Program-made: the position numbers and the translations under genes
DNA from: Demequina mangrovi
GTDB taxonomy: Bacteria > Actinomycetota > Actinomycetes > Actinomycetales > Demequinaceae
Assembly: GCF_000759715.1 (NCBI RefSeq)
Contig: NZ_BBLU01000014.1
Coordinates: 102,002-166,001 of the forward strand
Direction of reading: 5' to 3'
Length of the DNA: 64,000 nt
Part shown: one piece after another, positions 53,007 to 62,316 of the stretch
How positions within the stretch are numbered: position 1 is the stretch's first letter
Layout: every line of letters starts with the position of its first letter
The notes under the pieces: model-generated
What the model saw: only the letters and a program-made list of their open reading frames with translations
Databases searched by the model: none
What the model was told of the DNA's origin: nothing

Positions 53007-55211
53007 GTGTCCCCGACCACCTTCCCGCTGCGCTCCGCCGCGGCCGCGACCCTCGTCGCCGGCCTGCTGGTCGTCGCGCCCGTCCTGGGCGGCGCCGCCG
53101 CCCTGGCCGAGGAGCCCGGTGCCGCGGCATCGTCTCCCGTTCCCACCGAAGCGGCGAGCGAGGTTCCCGTCGAGCCCGCCGTCGAGCCTGCCTCCGAGGA
53201 GGCCGACGCCGAGCCCGCGACCTCTCCATCGGCGGAGGCCGTCGCGCCGGCGTCCGAGACCATCGCAGCGCCGACTGCCGAGGAGGAGCCGGAGCCCGAG
53301 GCGTCCGCGCCTGACTCGCCCGAGTCCGTCGAGCCCGAGCCCGCCGCCGAGGAGGGCGGCGAGGAGCAGCCGGTCCTCGTGGCGCAGCCCCAGGCGCTCG
53401 CCGCGCCGGCCGCGCTCGAGGAGTTCGTGATCGAGGAGGCCACCCCGCAGCTCATCGGCGCGGACGGCTGCGAGTACACCTTCGTGGTCCAGGAAGGGTC
53501 GGTGAGCATCTCCGACATCACGGGCTGCACCGACGTGGTGGTGCCGGCGGAGATCGGCGGCTTCCCCGTCGAGCGCGTCGGCGCCTTCTCCACGGAGGTG
53601 ACGATGTCCGGAGCGCCGCAGTTCACGTCGCTCGTGCTGCCGGACTCCCTCTTCGCGGTCGGCCCGGGCGCGTTCAAGAACGCCGACGCGCTGGTGAGCG
53701 TCGACTTCGGCACGGGCGTCCAGCGCATCGAGGGGCGGGCGTTCGCCGACGCCGACGCGCTCACGGCGATCACGCTGCCCAACTCGGTGAGGTTCGTGGG
53801 GGCCCGCGCCTTCGAGGGCGCCGGCGCTGTCGCGAGCCTCGACCTCGCCTCGGTGCAGCAGGTCGAGGGGCTGGCGTTCTCCGGACTCGGCCAGGTGACC
53901 GAGCTCGTGGTGCCCGCGACCGTCACGCGTGCGGCGGACACCGCGTTCGGCAACATGCCGCGCCTGCGGTCCGTCCTCATCGAGGGAGACCCGTCGGCGT
54001 TCGTGAGGTTCACGTTCGTCAACTCCGTCGCGCTCGAGGACGTCGAGTTCCGCAACCGCTCGGCCACCGCGACCATCGCGGGCAACATGTTCGTGGGCGC
54101 GGGCCTCCTCGCCACCCCGACCGTGTTCTTCCGCGACGGCGCCTTCGGGAAGAGCTGCGCGCTCGACGACGGCGAGACCCTCAGGTTCGGCGGGACGACG
54201 ATGGTCCCGCAGTGCCTCTTCGACGTCACCTTCGACCTCGACGCGGGCCTCCGTTCCGAGCTGCGGCAGTTCAACATCCGCGAGGGCTCGGTGGTCACCG
54301 ACGTACCCGCGGTGGAGGTCCCCGACGGCAAGGTCTTCGCGGGCTTCTCGCCGGATGTCGCGGAGCCGGTCGTCGCGGACACGCTCTACGTCCCGGTGTT
54401 CGTCGACCCCGTCCCGGGCGACTACACCCCGAGCGAGGACGACCTGATCGAGGAGAAGCAGTGCTGCTTCGTGGCCCCCGCGACGGTCGAGGCTGGCCAG
54501 GAGATGACGCTCACCGTCATCGACGAGGAGCCCGACCCGGGCGAGACCATCGAGCCGCTCCCGCTCGAGACGCCGGACCCTGCCCCGAGCGAGCCTGCGA
54601 CGGAGAAGACCCTCGTGCCGTCTCCGGAGAAGACGGCGATCCCTGCGCCTGAGCCGACGCTGCCGGAGGACCCGGCCGAGGACGAGGGTCTGCCCGAGGA
54701 CTTCGATCCGAACGACTTCATCGACGTGTTCCTCTTCTCCGAGCCGATCGAGCTGCTCATCACGGGCTTCAGCGAGAACTCGGTGACGGTGCTGGTCCCG
54801 GAGACCGTCGAGCCGGGCGAGCACAAGGTCGCCATCTACTCGGTGTTCGGCGAGCTCTTCGGGTGGCAGCCGATCACGGTGACGGCCGCCGCGCCGCCCG
54901 CGGGCGAGGAGCCCGGTGACGAGGCGCCTGCCGACGACGCGGCCGGCGACGACGAGGCCGCGGACGATGCGGCCGGCGACGACGCTGCTGCGGACGACGC
55001 TGCCGCCGATGCCGGTCTGGACGAGGTGGCTGACGAGGCCGCCGCTGTCGATGCCGAGGCGGACGTCGAGGCCCCGGTCGGCCTCGTGCTCGCGGCGACG
55101 GGTGCTCCCGAGGTCTGGCCCGCGGTGGCCGGCGCGCTCGCGCTGCTCACCATCGGCGGTGCGCTCATCGTGAGCAGGCGGCACAGCGTGGGGCGGCGGA
55201 CCCAGCCGTAG
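53007..55211 (+). CDS. Sortase-anchored leucine-rich-repeat surface protein
   Basis: 734 residues from a GTG with AGAGGAG upstream. Signal peptide to about residue 35, then an acidic Pro/Glu/Ala region to about 145. A BspA/LRR_5-type repeat region (about 165-370) shows repeated IxxRAFADADALTAITLPNS-like units. Further beta-rich and acidic segments follow, then an Ala/Asp-rich stalk (about 630-685). LAATG at 695-699, a hydrophobic helix and RRHSVGRR complete a cell-wall sorting signal of the LAxTG class used by actinobacterial class E sortases. It probably acts in adhesion. No sortase gene is adjacent. Confidence 0.9.
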   Translation: MSPTTFPLRSAAAATLVAGLLVVAPVLGGAAALAEEPGAAASSPVPTEAASEVPVEPAVEPASEEADAEPATSPSAEAVAPASETIAAPTAEEEPEPEASAPDSPESVEPEPAAEEGGEEQPVLVAQPQALAAPAALEEFVIEEATPQLIGADGCEYTFVVQEGSVSISDITGCTDVVVPAEIGGFPVERVGAFSTEVTMSGAPQFTSLVLPDSLFAVGPGAFKNADALVSVDFGTGVQRIEGRAFADADALTAITLPNSVRFVGARAFEGAGAVASLDLASVQQVEGLAFSGLGQVTELVVPATVTRAADTAFGNMPRLRSVLIEGDPSAFVRFTFVNSVALEDVEFRNRSATATIAGNMFVGAGLLATPTVFFRDGAFGKSCALDDGETLRFGGTTMVPQCLFDVTFDLDAGLRSELRQFNIREGSVVTDVPAVEVPDGKVFAGFSPDVAEPVVADTLYVPVFVDPVPGDYTPSEDDLIEEKQCCFVAPATVEAGQEMTLTVIDEEPDPGETIEPLPLETPDPAPSEPATEKTLVPSPEKTAIPAPEPTLPEDPAEDEGLPEDFDPNDFIDVFLFSEPIELLITGFSENSVTVLVPETVEPGEHKVAIYSVFGELFGWQPITVTAAAPPAGEEPGDEAPADDAAGDDEAADDAAGDDAAADDAAADAGLDEVADEAAAVDAEADVEAPVGLVLAATGAPEVWPAVAGALALLTIGGALIVSRRHSVGRRTQP

Positions 55212-55240
55212 CCCCCGGCGCGATCAGATGGCGGTCGCGC

Positions 55241-55272
55241 GGCTCCGGCGGGGTGGCCACCCCGCCGGAGCC
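55241..55272. terminator. 32-bp perfect palindrome, bidirectional terminator
   Basis: GGCTCCGGCGGGGTGG (55241-55256) is followed directly by its exact inverse (55257-55272). It lies 29 bases after the surface-protein stop and serves the gap between convergent genes. Confidence 0.8.
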
Positions 55273-55337
55273 AGCCGCCTGCCTGCGTCGCCGCCCGCCC
55301 CCGACGCCTGCCTGCGCCGCGAGCCTCGGGCCCCTCC

Positions 55338-55406
55338 GGAATGGGGCGCCGAGCGTCGGTTCTCCCGCCCCGACGCCTCCCATGGGGCACCGACCGTCGC
55401 CGCGCC
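55338..55406 (+). repeat. Two-box intergenic element, copy B
   Basis: Starts GGAATGGGGCGCCGAG; TGGGGC boxes begin at 55342 and 55383, 41 bases apart as in copies A and C. Identity to copy A is roughly two thirds over 68 bases, highest at the two boxes and at the GTCG following each. Located in the convergent gap after the terminator. Confidence 0.65.
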
Positions 55407-55426
55407 GTTCGGCGGCGCGGCGGGGG

Positions 55427-56281
55427 TTACAGCCCGAGGTTGCGGGCGAGCACCTCGCGGATCGACTCCCAGCGGTCGGTGCGGGCCGCGAGCAGCGGAG
55501 CCCCGTCCTCGATCGCCGGCCGGTAGCCGCTGCCGTCGACGCGGCCGACTGTGAAGCCCGCCTCGGCCGCGATCGCGGCGCCGGGCACGTGATCCCATGG
55601 CTTGGCGCGCGTGTAGACCAGGTAGCCGACCTCCTGCGTCACCAGGTCCGCGTAGTCGAAGCCCGCACACATGCGCAGCTCGTCGTAGCCGCCCAGCTCC
55701 GCCTCGGCGGCGAGCAGCCCGTCGCGCACCGAGTCGACCGCGAACCTCACCGACACCGCGCCGCGGGGCTCCTCGAGCGCGAGCGCCGCACGTGCATCGT
55801 TCCCGCGGGACCGCTCGACGCCCGCCGCGAGCGACCGTCCGTCCAGGAACGCCCCGACGCCGCGCAGGCCCTCGAACATGCGCCCGTGCTCGGGGTGGTA
55901 GATCCACCCGCCCACCGATTCGCCGCCCTCGACCAGTCCGACCATCACCGCGTAGGTGTCGGAGCCCGCGACGAAGTTCGCGGTGCCGTCCACGGGGTCG
56001 ACCGTCCACACGGTTCCCTCCGTCGCGAGCAGCCCGGCGATCGAGGGATCCGCGGCCGTCGCCTCCTCGCCCACGACCGGCACGTCGAGGATCTCGCGCA
56101 GCAGCGGGGTGAGGGCGCGCTCGGCCGACTCGTCCGCCTCGGTGACGTAGTCGCCCGGGCCCTTGAGGCGGATGTCGCCCTCGGCGAGGGCGCGGAAGCG
56201 GGGGCGGATCTCGGCGTCGGCGACGCGGCGCATGGCCTCGCCGACCGCCGCGCGCTGGGAGGCATCGAGCAGGGGTTCCAT
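55427..56281 (-). CDS. Inositol monophosphatase family protein
   Basis: 284 residues from ATG 56281. Metal and substrate motifs are clear: VGEEA (about 70), VDPVDGTANFVAG (about 95-107) and PWDHVPGAAIAAEAGF (about 227-242). The family dephosphorylates inositol phosphate, histidinol phosphate or related sugar phosphates with Mg2+. Actinobacterial members include HisN and SuhB types; the substrate cannot be chosen from sequence alone. Monocistronic and divergent from topA. Confidence 0.92.
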   Translation of the reverse strand: MEPLLDASQRAAVGEAMRRVADAEIRPRFRALAEGDIRLKGPGDYVTEADESAERALTPLLREILDVPVVGEEATAADPSIAGLLATEGTVWTVDPVDGTANFVAGSDTYAVMVGLVEGGESVGGWIYHPEHGRMFEGLRGVGAFLDGRSLAAGVERSRGNDARAALALEEPRGAVSVRFAVDSVRDGLLAAEAELGGYDELRMCAGFDYADLVTQEVGYLVYTRAKPWDHVPGAAIAAEAGFTVGRVDGSGYRPAIEDGAPLLAARTDRWESIREVLARNLGL

Positions 56282-56458
56282 GCGCCCATCGAACCACGGG
56301 GCACCTCGGCGAACGCCCTGGGACGATGCGGCGTCACCCGACGTTCATACGATCCGGCCCTCCACACGTCCCGGTGGCGGCGCCGCACCCCGTATGTATA
56401 TTGAGTGCGTCTCAGGCAGGTGACGCCGCCGGGACGCTAAGCCCAGAGAGAAGGTTCC

Positions 56459-59116
56459 ATGGCCCGCAAGCTCGTGATCGTCGAGTCGCCCACCAAGTCG
56501 CGCACCATCGGCGGCTTCCTGGGCGCCGACTACGACGTGGTGTCCTCGGTGGGCCACATCCGCGATCTCGCGGAGCGCTCGGACCTTCCGGCCGAGGTCA
56601 AGAAGACCGACATCGGCAAGTTCGCGATCGACATCGACGCGGGCTTCCAGCCGTACTACGTGGTCAACTCGGACAAGAAGAAGATCGTCGCGGACATCAA
56701 GAAGCGCCTCAAGGAGGCGGACGAGCTCTACCTCGCGACTGATGAGGACCGCGAGGGCGAGGCCATCGCGTGGCACCTGCTCGACGTCCTCAAGCCCAAG
56801 GTGCCGGTCAAGCGGCTCGCGTTCCACGAGATCACCCGGGAGGGCATCTCCCGGGCGCTCGAGCAGCCCCGCGAGGTCGACATGGAGCTCGTCGAGGCCC
56901 AGGAGGCCCGCCGCCTGCTCGACCGCCTCTACGGCTACGAGGTCTCGCCCGTGCTGTGGCGCAAGATCCAGTCGGGCCTGTCCGCCGGCCGCGTGCAGTC
57001 GGTGACGCTGCGCCTGGTGGTCGACCGTGAGCGGGAGCGCATGGCGTTCCAGTCGGCGGAGTACTGGGACCTCAAGGGCATCTTCACCGCGACCGAGGGC
57101 AAGGACGCCGGCCGCAGCTTCGAGGCCAAGCTCACCTCGGTCGACGGCAAGCGCGTCGCCTCGGGCAAGGACTTCGACGACCGCGGTGCGCTCAAGAACG
57201 ACAAGGTCATCCACGTGCACGCGGCGCTGGCGGGCGCCCTCGCGGCCGGCCTCGCCGACGCGAAGTTCACGGTCAACGGCGTCGACTCGCGTCCGTACAA
57301 GCGCCGTCCCGCGGCCCCGTTCATCACCTCGACGCTGATCCAGGAGTCGAGCCGCAAGCTCCGCCTGGGCGCACGGCAGGCGATGGGCGTGGCGCAGGCG
57401 CTGTACCAGAAGGGCTACATCACCTATATGCGTTCCGACTCGCCGGGCCTGTCCGGCGAGGCGATCCGCGCCGCCCGCAAGCAGGCGACCGCGCTGTACG
57501 GCGCCGACGCCGTCGCGGCGAGCCCGCGGGTCTACGCGACCAAGGACTCGAACGCGCAGGAGGCGCACGAGGCGATCCGCCCCGCGGGCGACAGCTTCCG
57601 CACCCCTGACTCGGTGCGCGCCGAGCTCACGGGCGACGAGTTCCGCATGTACGAGATGATCTGGAAGCGCACGCTCGCCTCCCAGATGGCCGATGCGGTG
57701 GGCACCACGTCCACGGTGCGCATCGGCGCGACCACGGCCGCGCACCACGCGGTCGAGTTCTCCGCCTCCGGCACCATCCTCACCAGCCCCGGCTTCATGG
57801 CGCTCTACGAGGAGTCGCGCGACAAGGCGCGCTACGAGGAGGACGAGCAGAAGGTCGAGAAGGAGTCCCGCCTCCCGGTGCTGGCCGAGGGTCAGAAGGT
57901 CGACGCCGACGGCATCGAGCCGCTCACGCACGCGACCACCCCGCCGCCGCGCTACACGCAGGGCTCCATGATCAAGGAGCTCGAGGACCGCAAGCTCGGC
58001 CGTCCGTCGACGTACGCCGCGATGGTCGACGTCATCATCGACAAGGGCTACGTGCGCGTCGAGAAGCAGGCGCTCGTGCCGACGTGGCTCGCCTTCGCGA
58101 TGATCCGCCTGCTCGAGGACCACTTCGCGTGGCTCATCGACTACGCGTTCACCGCGGACATGGAGGAGGGTCTCGACGAGATCGCTTCCGGCCGGGTGTC
58201 CCGCGTGGACTGGCTGAGCGAGTTCTACTTCGGGTCGGGCGCGTCCGACGACGAGGGCCGCGCGCAGGGCCTCAAGCGCCTGGTCGAGGACCTCGGCGAG
58301 ATCGACGCCCGTGCCAACTCGACGTTCGAGATCGGCTCGGGGATCGCGCTGCGCGTCGGTAAGTACGGCCCGTACCTCGAGCGCGAGGTCGACGGCGAGA
58401 AGCAGACCGCCTCCGTCCCCGAGGAGCTCGCCCCCGACGAGCTCACGGTCGCGAAGGCCGAGGAGCTCATCGCCAACCAGGGCGGCGACGAGCGCGTCCT
58501 GGGCCAGCACCCCACGTCCGGTCTCGACATCGTCGCGAAGGCGGGCCGCTTCGGTCCGTACGTCACCGAGGTGCTTCCCGAGGACGCCAAGGGCCGTCCC
58601 AAGACGGCGAGCCTGTTCAAGTCGATGGACCTCGAGACCGTGACGCTCGAGGACGCCCTCAAGCTCATGAGCCTGCCGCGCGTCGTGGGCGTCGACCCGG
58701 CGACCAACGAGGAGATCACGGCGCAGAACGGCCGCTTCGGTCCGTACCTCAAGAAGGGCACGGACTCCCGCACCATCGAGTCCGAGCAGCAGCTGCTCGA
58801 CATCACGCTCGAGGAGGCGCTCGCGATCTACGCGCAGCCCAAGCGCGGCCGCGGTCGCGCTGCGACGCCGCCGCTCAAGGAGTTCGGCGAGGACCCGACC
58901 TCGGGCAAGCCGATCGTGGCGAAGTCGGGTCGCTTCGGCGACTACATCACCGACGGCGAGACCAACGTGACCATCCCCAAGTCGGAGTCGGTCGAGTCAG
59001 TCACGCCCGAGCGTGCGATCGAGCTGCTCGCGGAGAAGCGCGCGAAGGGTCCGGCCAAGAAGCCGGCTCGTCGCACCGCCGCGAAGAAGACCACCACCCG
59101 CGCGAAGAAGAAGTAG
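56459..59116 (+). CDS. topA: DNA topoisomerase I
   Basis: 885 residues. TopA relaxes negative supercoils by cutting one strand. The Toprim domain (MARKLVIVESPTKSRTIGGF and ATDEDREGEAIAWH near 100) and the catalytic Tyr323 in GYITYMRSDS are intact. The C-terminal third has actinobacterial TopA repeats (GRFGPYV, GRFGPYLKKG, GRFGDYI) instead of zinc fingers, followed by a Lys-rich DNA-binding tail (KKPARRTAAKKTTTRAKKK). TATATT at 56397-56402 may be its -10 box. Divergent from the inositol phosphatase gene. Confidence 0.98.
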   Translation: MARKLVIVESPTKSRTIGGFLGADYDVVSSVGHIRDLAERSDLPAEVKKTDIGKFAIDIDAGFQPYYVVNSDKKKIVADIKKRLKEADELYLATDEDREGEAIAWHLLDVLKPKVPVKRLAFHEITREGISRALEQPREVDMELVEAQEARRLLDRLYGYEVSPVLWRKIQSGLSAGRVQSVTLRLVVDRERERMAFQSAEYWDLKGIFTATEGKDAGRSFEAKLTSVDGKRVASGKDFDDRGALKNDKVIHVHAALAGALAAGLADAKFTVNGVDSRPYKRRPAAPFITSTLIQESSRKLRLGARQAMGVAQALYQKGYITYMRSDSPGLSGEAIRAARKQATALYGADAVAASPRVYATKDSNAQEAHEAIRPAGDSFRTPDSVRAELTGDEFRMYEMIWKRTLASQMADAVGTTSTVRIGATTAAHHAVEFSASGTILTSPGFMALYEESRDKARYEEDEQKVEKESRLPVLAEGQKVDADGIEPLTHATTPPPRYTQGSMIKELEDRKLGRPSTYAAMVDVIIDKGYVRVEKQALVPTWLAFAMIRLLEDHFAWLIDYAFTADMEEGLDEIASGRVSRVDWLSEFYFGSGASDDEGRAQGLKRLVEDLGEIDARANSTFEIGSGIALRVGKYGPYLEREVDGEKQTASVPEELAPDELTVAKAEELIANQGGDERVLGQHPTSGLDIVAKAGRFGPYVTEVLPEDAKGRPKTASLFKSMDLETVTLEDALKLMSLPRVVGVDPATNEEITAQNGRFGPYLKKGTDSRTIESEQQLLDITLEEALAIYAQPKRGRGRAATPPLKEFGEDPTSGKPIVAKSGRFGDYITDGETNVTIPKSESVESVTPERAIELLAEKRAKGPAKKPARRTAAKKTTTRAKKK

Positions 59117-59119
59117 GCC

Positions 59120-59344
59120 ATGGCGGAGAGCAAGGCCCCCGACTCCGTCGCGAGCCCCGCCCTGCGGTGGCTCGGCTACCTGGGGCTTCTCCTGGGGTTC
59201 GGGACGGTCGTGCTGACCGTCGACTCCGGATCCGTGTCCGTGATGGGCTTCTCGTTCGACATCGCCGTGCCTATCATCGCGGCCGTCGCGTTCGTGGGCG
59301 GCATGCTCGCGGCGCGCTTCGGCCCGCGCAAGGGCGAGCTCTAG
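59120..59344 (+). CDS. Small two-helix membrane protein
   Basis: 74 residues starting three bases after topA, so it is probably co-transcribed. Helices lie at about 17-33 (LGYLGLLLGFGTVVLTV) and 47-66 (IAVPIIAAVAFVGGMLAARF). The ends are charged. No family recognised; GC-ending codons and tight spacing support a real gene. Confidence 0.75.
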   Translation: MAESKAPDSVASPALRWLGYLGLLLGFGTVVLTVDSGSVSVMGFSFDIAVPIIAAVAFVGGMLAARFGPRKGEL

Positions 59345-59424
59345 CCTGGCCCCTCACGCCCTCCCGCGGTGTCGAGGATGGCACGCCCGGGCGCCGCAAG
59401 CTGGATCGTCGCTAGGGTGAACCC

Positions 59425-60420
59425 ATGAGTGCACCGATGCCCATGTCCGCGCCTGCTGTTCGCTGGGGAATCCTCGGCGCCGGCGGCATCGCCCACAAGC
59501 TGGCCGACGCCGTCTCGAGCCACACCGCCTCCGAGGTGGTCGCCGTCGGCTCCCGCGACCAGAGCCGTGCCCAGGCCTTCGCCGACGAGATGGGCATCCC
59601 TAAGGCCTACGGCTCGTACGAGGACCTGGTCGCGGACCCGGACATCGACGTCGTCTACGTCGCGACGCCGCACTCGCGCCACCACATCGACGCGACGCTC
59701 GCGATCGAGGCGGGCAAGCACGTCCTGTGCGAGAAGGCCTTCACCCAGAACGCCGCGCAGGCGCGCGAGGTGGTCGCGGCGGCACGCGCGAAGGACGTCT
59801 TCCTCATGGAGGCGATGTGGACCCGGCACCTGCCGCACGTCCACGCGCTGCGGGAGGCGATCGCGCGCGGCGAGATCGGCGACGTGATCTCCGTCCAGGC
59901 CGACCACGGCCAGGCCCTCACCCACGTCGAGCGCATGTGGAACCCCGAGCTCGCGGGAGGAGCCCTGCTCGACCTCGGCGTGTACCCGATCGCCTTCGCC
60001 CACGACATCCTCGGCGTCCCCGACAAGATCACCGCCACCGCCCGCCTGCGCGAGACGGGCGTCGACGGCCAGACGTCGATGATCTTCGACTACGCGCACG
60101 CCCAGGCGAGCCTCACCACCACCATGGAGGTGCGCACGCCCAACATGGCGCTCATCGGCGGCACCGAGGGCCGCATCGAGGTGCACGACACCTTCTACAC
60201 GCCCACGTCCTTCACCCTCACCAGGAACGACGGCACCGAGATGTTCTTCGACGGCGACGTCCCCAACGGCTTCCAGTACGAGGCCGCCGAGGTCGCGCGC
60301 CGCATCCACGCCGGCGACAAGGAGAGCGCGCTGCTCACGCTCGACCAGTCGCTCGAGATCATGGACATCATGGACGAGGTCCGCGCGCAGATCGGGCTCA
60401 TCTACCCCAACGAGCAGTAG
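59425..60420 (+). CDS. Gfo/Idh/MocA family NAD(P)-dependent oxidoreductase
   Basis: 331 residues. The Rossmann motif WGILGAGGIAHKLADAV (about 14-30) and the Lys of the EKP-like motif (CEKAFTQNAAQAREV, about 102) are visible; Ala replaces the usual Pro. GALLDLGVYPI (about 179-189) with YPIAF is typical of the dihydrodiol/xylose dehydrogenase branch. Such enzymes oxidise sugars, inositols or trans-dihydrodiols. Substrate unknown. Its stop codon lies within a GGACGATGC copy at 60420. Confidence 0.92.
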   Translation: MSAPMPMSAPAVRWGILGAGGIAHKLADAVSSHTASEVVAVGSRDQSRAQAFADEMGIPKAYGSYEDLVADPDIDVVYVATPHSRHHIDATLAIEAGKHVLCEKAFTQNAAQAREVVAAARAKDVFLMEAMWTRHLPHVHALREAIARGEIGDVISVQADHGQALTHVERMWNPELAGGALLDLGVYPIAFAHDILGVPDKITATARLRETGVDGQTSMIFDYAHAQASLTTTMEVRTPNMALIGGTEGRIEVHDTFYTPTSFTLTRNDGTEMFFDGDVPNGFQYEAAEVARRIHAGDKESALLTLDQSLEIMDIMDEVRAQIGLIYPNEQ

Positions 60421-60467
60421 GACGATGCGGCGCGGGCCTGTCGCACCCTCCCGGTAGATTGCTCCCC

Positions 60468-61121
60468 ATGACGTACGCGGGCTTCTGGGTGGTGTTCGAG
60501 GGAGCCGACGGCGTCGGCAAGACCACGCAGGTCGATCTGCTCGCGGCACACCTCCGCTCGGCCGCGGGCGGCGCGCGCGACGTGCTCACCACGCGGGAAC
60601 CAGGGGGGACGCCTCTCGGCATCGAGCTGCGCCAGGCGATCATGCACGGCGATCACGTCGTCCCCCGCGCCGAGGCCCTGCTCTACGCCGCCGACCGCGC
60701 GCACCACATCGGCACCAAGGTGCGTCCGGCCCTCGAGGCCGGGACCGTGGTGCTGCAGGACCGCTACCTCGACTCGTCGGTGGTCTACCAGGGCGGCGCG
60801 CGCGGTCTCGGTGACGAGGTCGAGCGCATCTCGCTGTGGGCGACCGAGGGCATGCTTCCCGACCTCACCATCGTGCTCGACATGGCCCCCGACCCCGCGC
60901 GCATGAGCCGCGACCTCGACCGGGTCGAGCGCGAGACCATCGCGAAGTCCGAGGAGATGCGCCAGGGATTCCTTGCGCGCGCGGCGCTCGACCCCGGCCG
61001 CTACGCCGTGATCGACGCGGCCCGTCCGGTCGAGAGCGTCCACGCCTCGGTGGTCGAGGCGGTGGCCGCCGCGATGGACCGCCGCGACGGCATCCCCCTC
61101 GAGCCGTGGGGCACGCCGTGA
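60468..61121 (+). CDS. tmk: Thymidylate kinase
   Basis: 217 residues. It phosphorylates dTMP to dTDP for DNA synthesis. P-loop FEGADGVGKTTQ (about 9-20), DR(Y/H) motif QDRYLDSSVVYQG (about 97-109) and the TREPGG element (about 44) are present. TAGATT at 60455-60460 lies seven bases before the ATG, the right distance for a leaderless transcript. holB follows 37 bases downstream, the order found in many bacteria. Confidence 0.96.
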   Translation: MTYAGFWVVFEGADGVGKTTQVDLLAAHLRSAAGGARDVLTTREPGGTPLGIELRQAIMHGDHVVPRAEALLYAADRAHHIGTKVRPALEAGTVVLQDRYLDSSVVYQGGARGLGDEVERISLWATEGMLPDLTIVLDMAPDPARMSRDLDRVERETIAKSEEMRQGFLARAALDPGRYAVIDAARPVESVHASVVEAVAAAMDRRDGIPLEPWGTP

Positions 61122-61158
61122 CCGCCCGCGCTCCGCGCGCCCACGCCGGAGGTGCGGC

Positions 61159-62307
61159 GTGACCGTCTGGGACGAGGTGGTGGGGCAGGAGCGCCCCGTC
61201 GGGCCGCTGCGCGCGGCGATCGACGACCCCGGCTCGATGACCCACGCATGGCTCATCACCGGTCCGCCCGGCTCCGGACGCTCCTACGCGGCGCGCGCCT
61301 TCGCCGCCGCGCTGCAGTGCGAGCGCGGCGGGTGCGGGGAGTGCCGCGAGTGCACCACCGCCATCGCGGGCTCCCATGCGGACGTCACGCTCGTCGCGAC
61401 GGAGAAGGTCACCATCGCCATCAGCGAGGTCCGCGACCTCATCTCGCTCGCCGCGACGTCGCCGAGCCGGGGACGATGGCGCGTGATCGTCGTCGAGGAC
61501 GCGGACCGCATGGCGGAGCGCACCTCGAACGTGCTGCTCAAGTCCATCGAGGAGCCGCCGCCGCGCACCGTCTGGGTGCTGTGCGCGCCCAGCCCGCAGG
61601 ACGTGGCCGTCACCATCCGCAGCCGCTGCCGCGTGGTCGGCCTGCGCACACCCGACCCCGAGGACGTCGCGCGCCTGCTCACCGCGCGCGACGGCACCGA
61701 CCCCGCCCTCGCCCTCGAGTGCGCGCTCGCGGCGCAGAGCCACATCGGCGTCGCCCGCCGTCTCGCGCGCGATCCCGAGGCGCGCGCCCGCCGCGATCAG
61801 GTGCTCGCGCTCGCGACCGACATCCGCGGCGTGGGCGACGCGATCTTCGCCGCCGCGGACCTGGTCGAGGTCGCCGAGACCGATGCGAAGGCAGCGACGG
61901 AGGAGCGCGACGCCGAGGAGCGCGCGCAGCTCATGGCGACCCTGGGCGTCGAGGACGGTACGCGCATCGCGCCCGCCCTGCGCGCCCAGCTGCGCCAGCT
62001 CGAGGAGGACCAGAAGCGGCGCGCGACCCGCCACAAGCGCGACGTGTTCGACCGCGCGATCACCGACCTCATGTCGCTCTACCGCGACGTCGTCATCGTG
62101 CAGACGGGCGCGACGGTGCGCCTGGTCAACGTCGCGCACGAGGGCCACATCCGCGACCTCGCCGCGCGCACCGCGCTGGCGGACACGATGCGCTGCCTCG
62201 ACGCGCTCGGGACCGCGCGCGAGCGCCTCGCCGGCAACGTCGCACCGCTGCTCGCCCTCGAGGCGATGGCGCTCGAGCTCCGCCCCCGGACGCCCGCGCG
62301 TCGCTAG
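61159..62307 (+). CDS. holB: DNA polymerase III delta' subunit
   Basis: 382 residues from a GTG. Delta' belongs to the clamp loader. The AAA+ module starts with the P-loop-like GPPGSGRSYAARAF (about 33-46), in which Arg replaces the Lys, fitting the non-hydrolysing role of this subunit. A zinc module CERGGCGECREC (about 54-65) follows; VVEDADRM is the Walker B analogue and SIEEPPPRT the usual following motif. The C-terminal domain is helical. Directly behind tmk. Confidence 0.95.
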   Translation: MTVWDEVVGQERPVGPLRAAIDDPGSMTHAWLITGPPGSGRSYAARAFAAALQCERGGCGECRECTTAIAGSHADVTLVATEKVTIAISEVRDLISLAATSPSRGRWRVIVVEDADRMAERTSNVLLKSIEEPPPRTVWVLCAPSPQDVAVTIRSRCRVVGLRTPDPEDVARLLTARDGTDPALALECALAAQSHIGVARRLARDPEARARRDQVLALATDIRGVGDAIFAAADLVEVAETDAKAATEERDAEERAQLMATLGVEDGTRIAPALRAQLRQLEEDQKRRATRHKRDVFDRAITDLMSLYRDVVIVQTGATVRLVNVAHEGHIRDLAARTALADTMRCLDALGTARERLAGNVAPLLALEAMALELRPRTPARR

Positions 62308-62316
62308 GGTGGCGGG

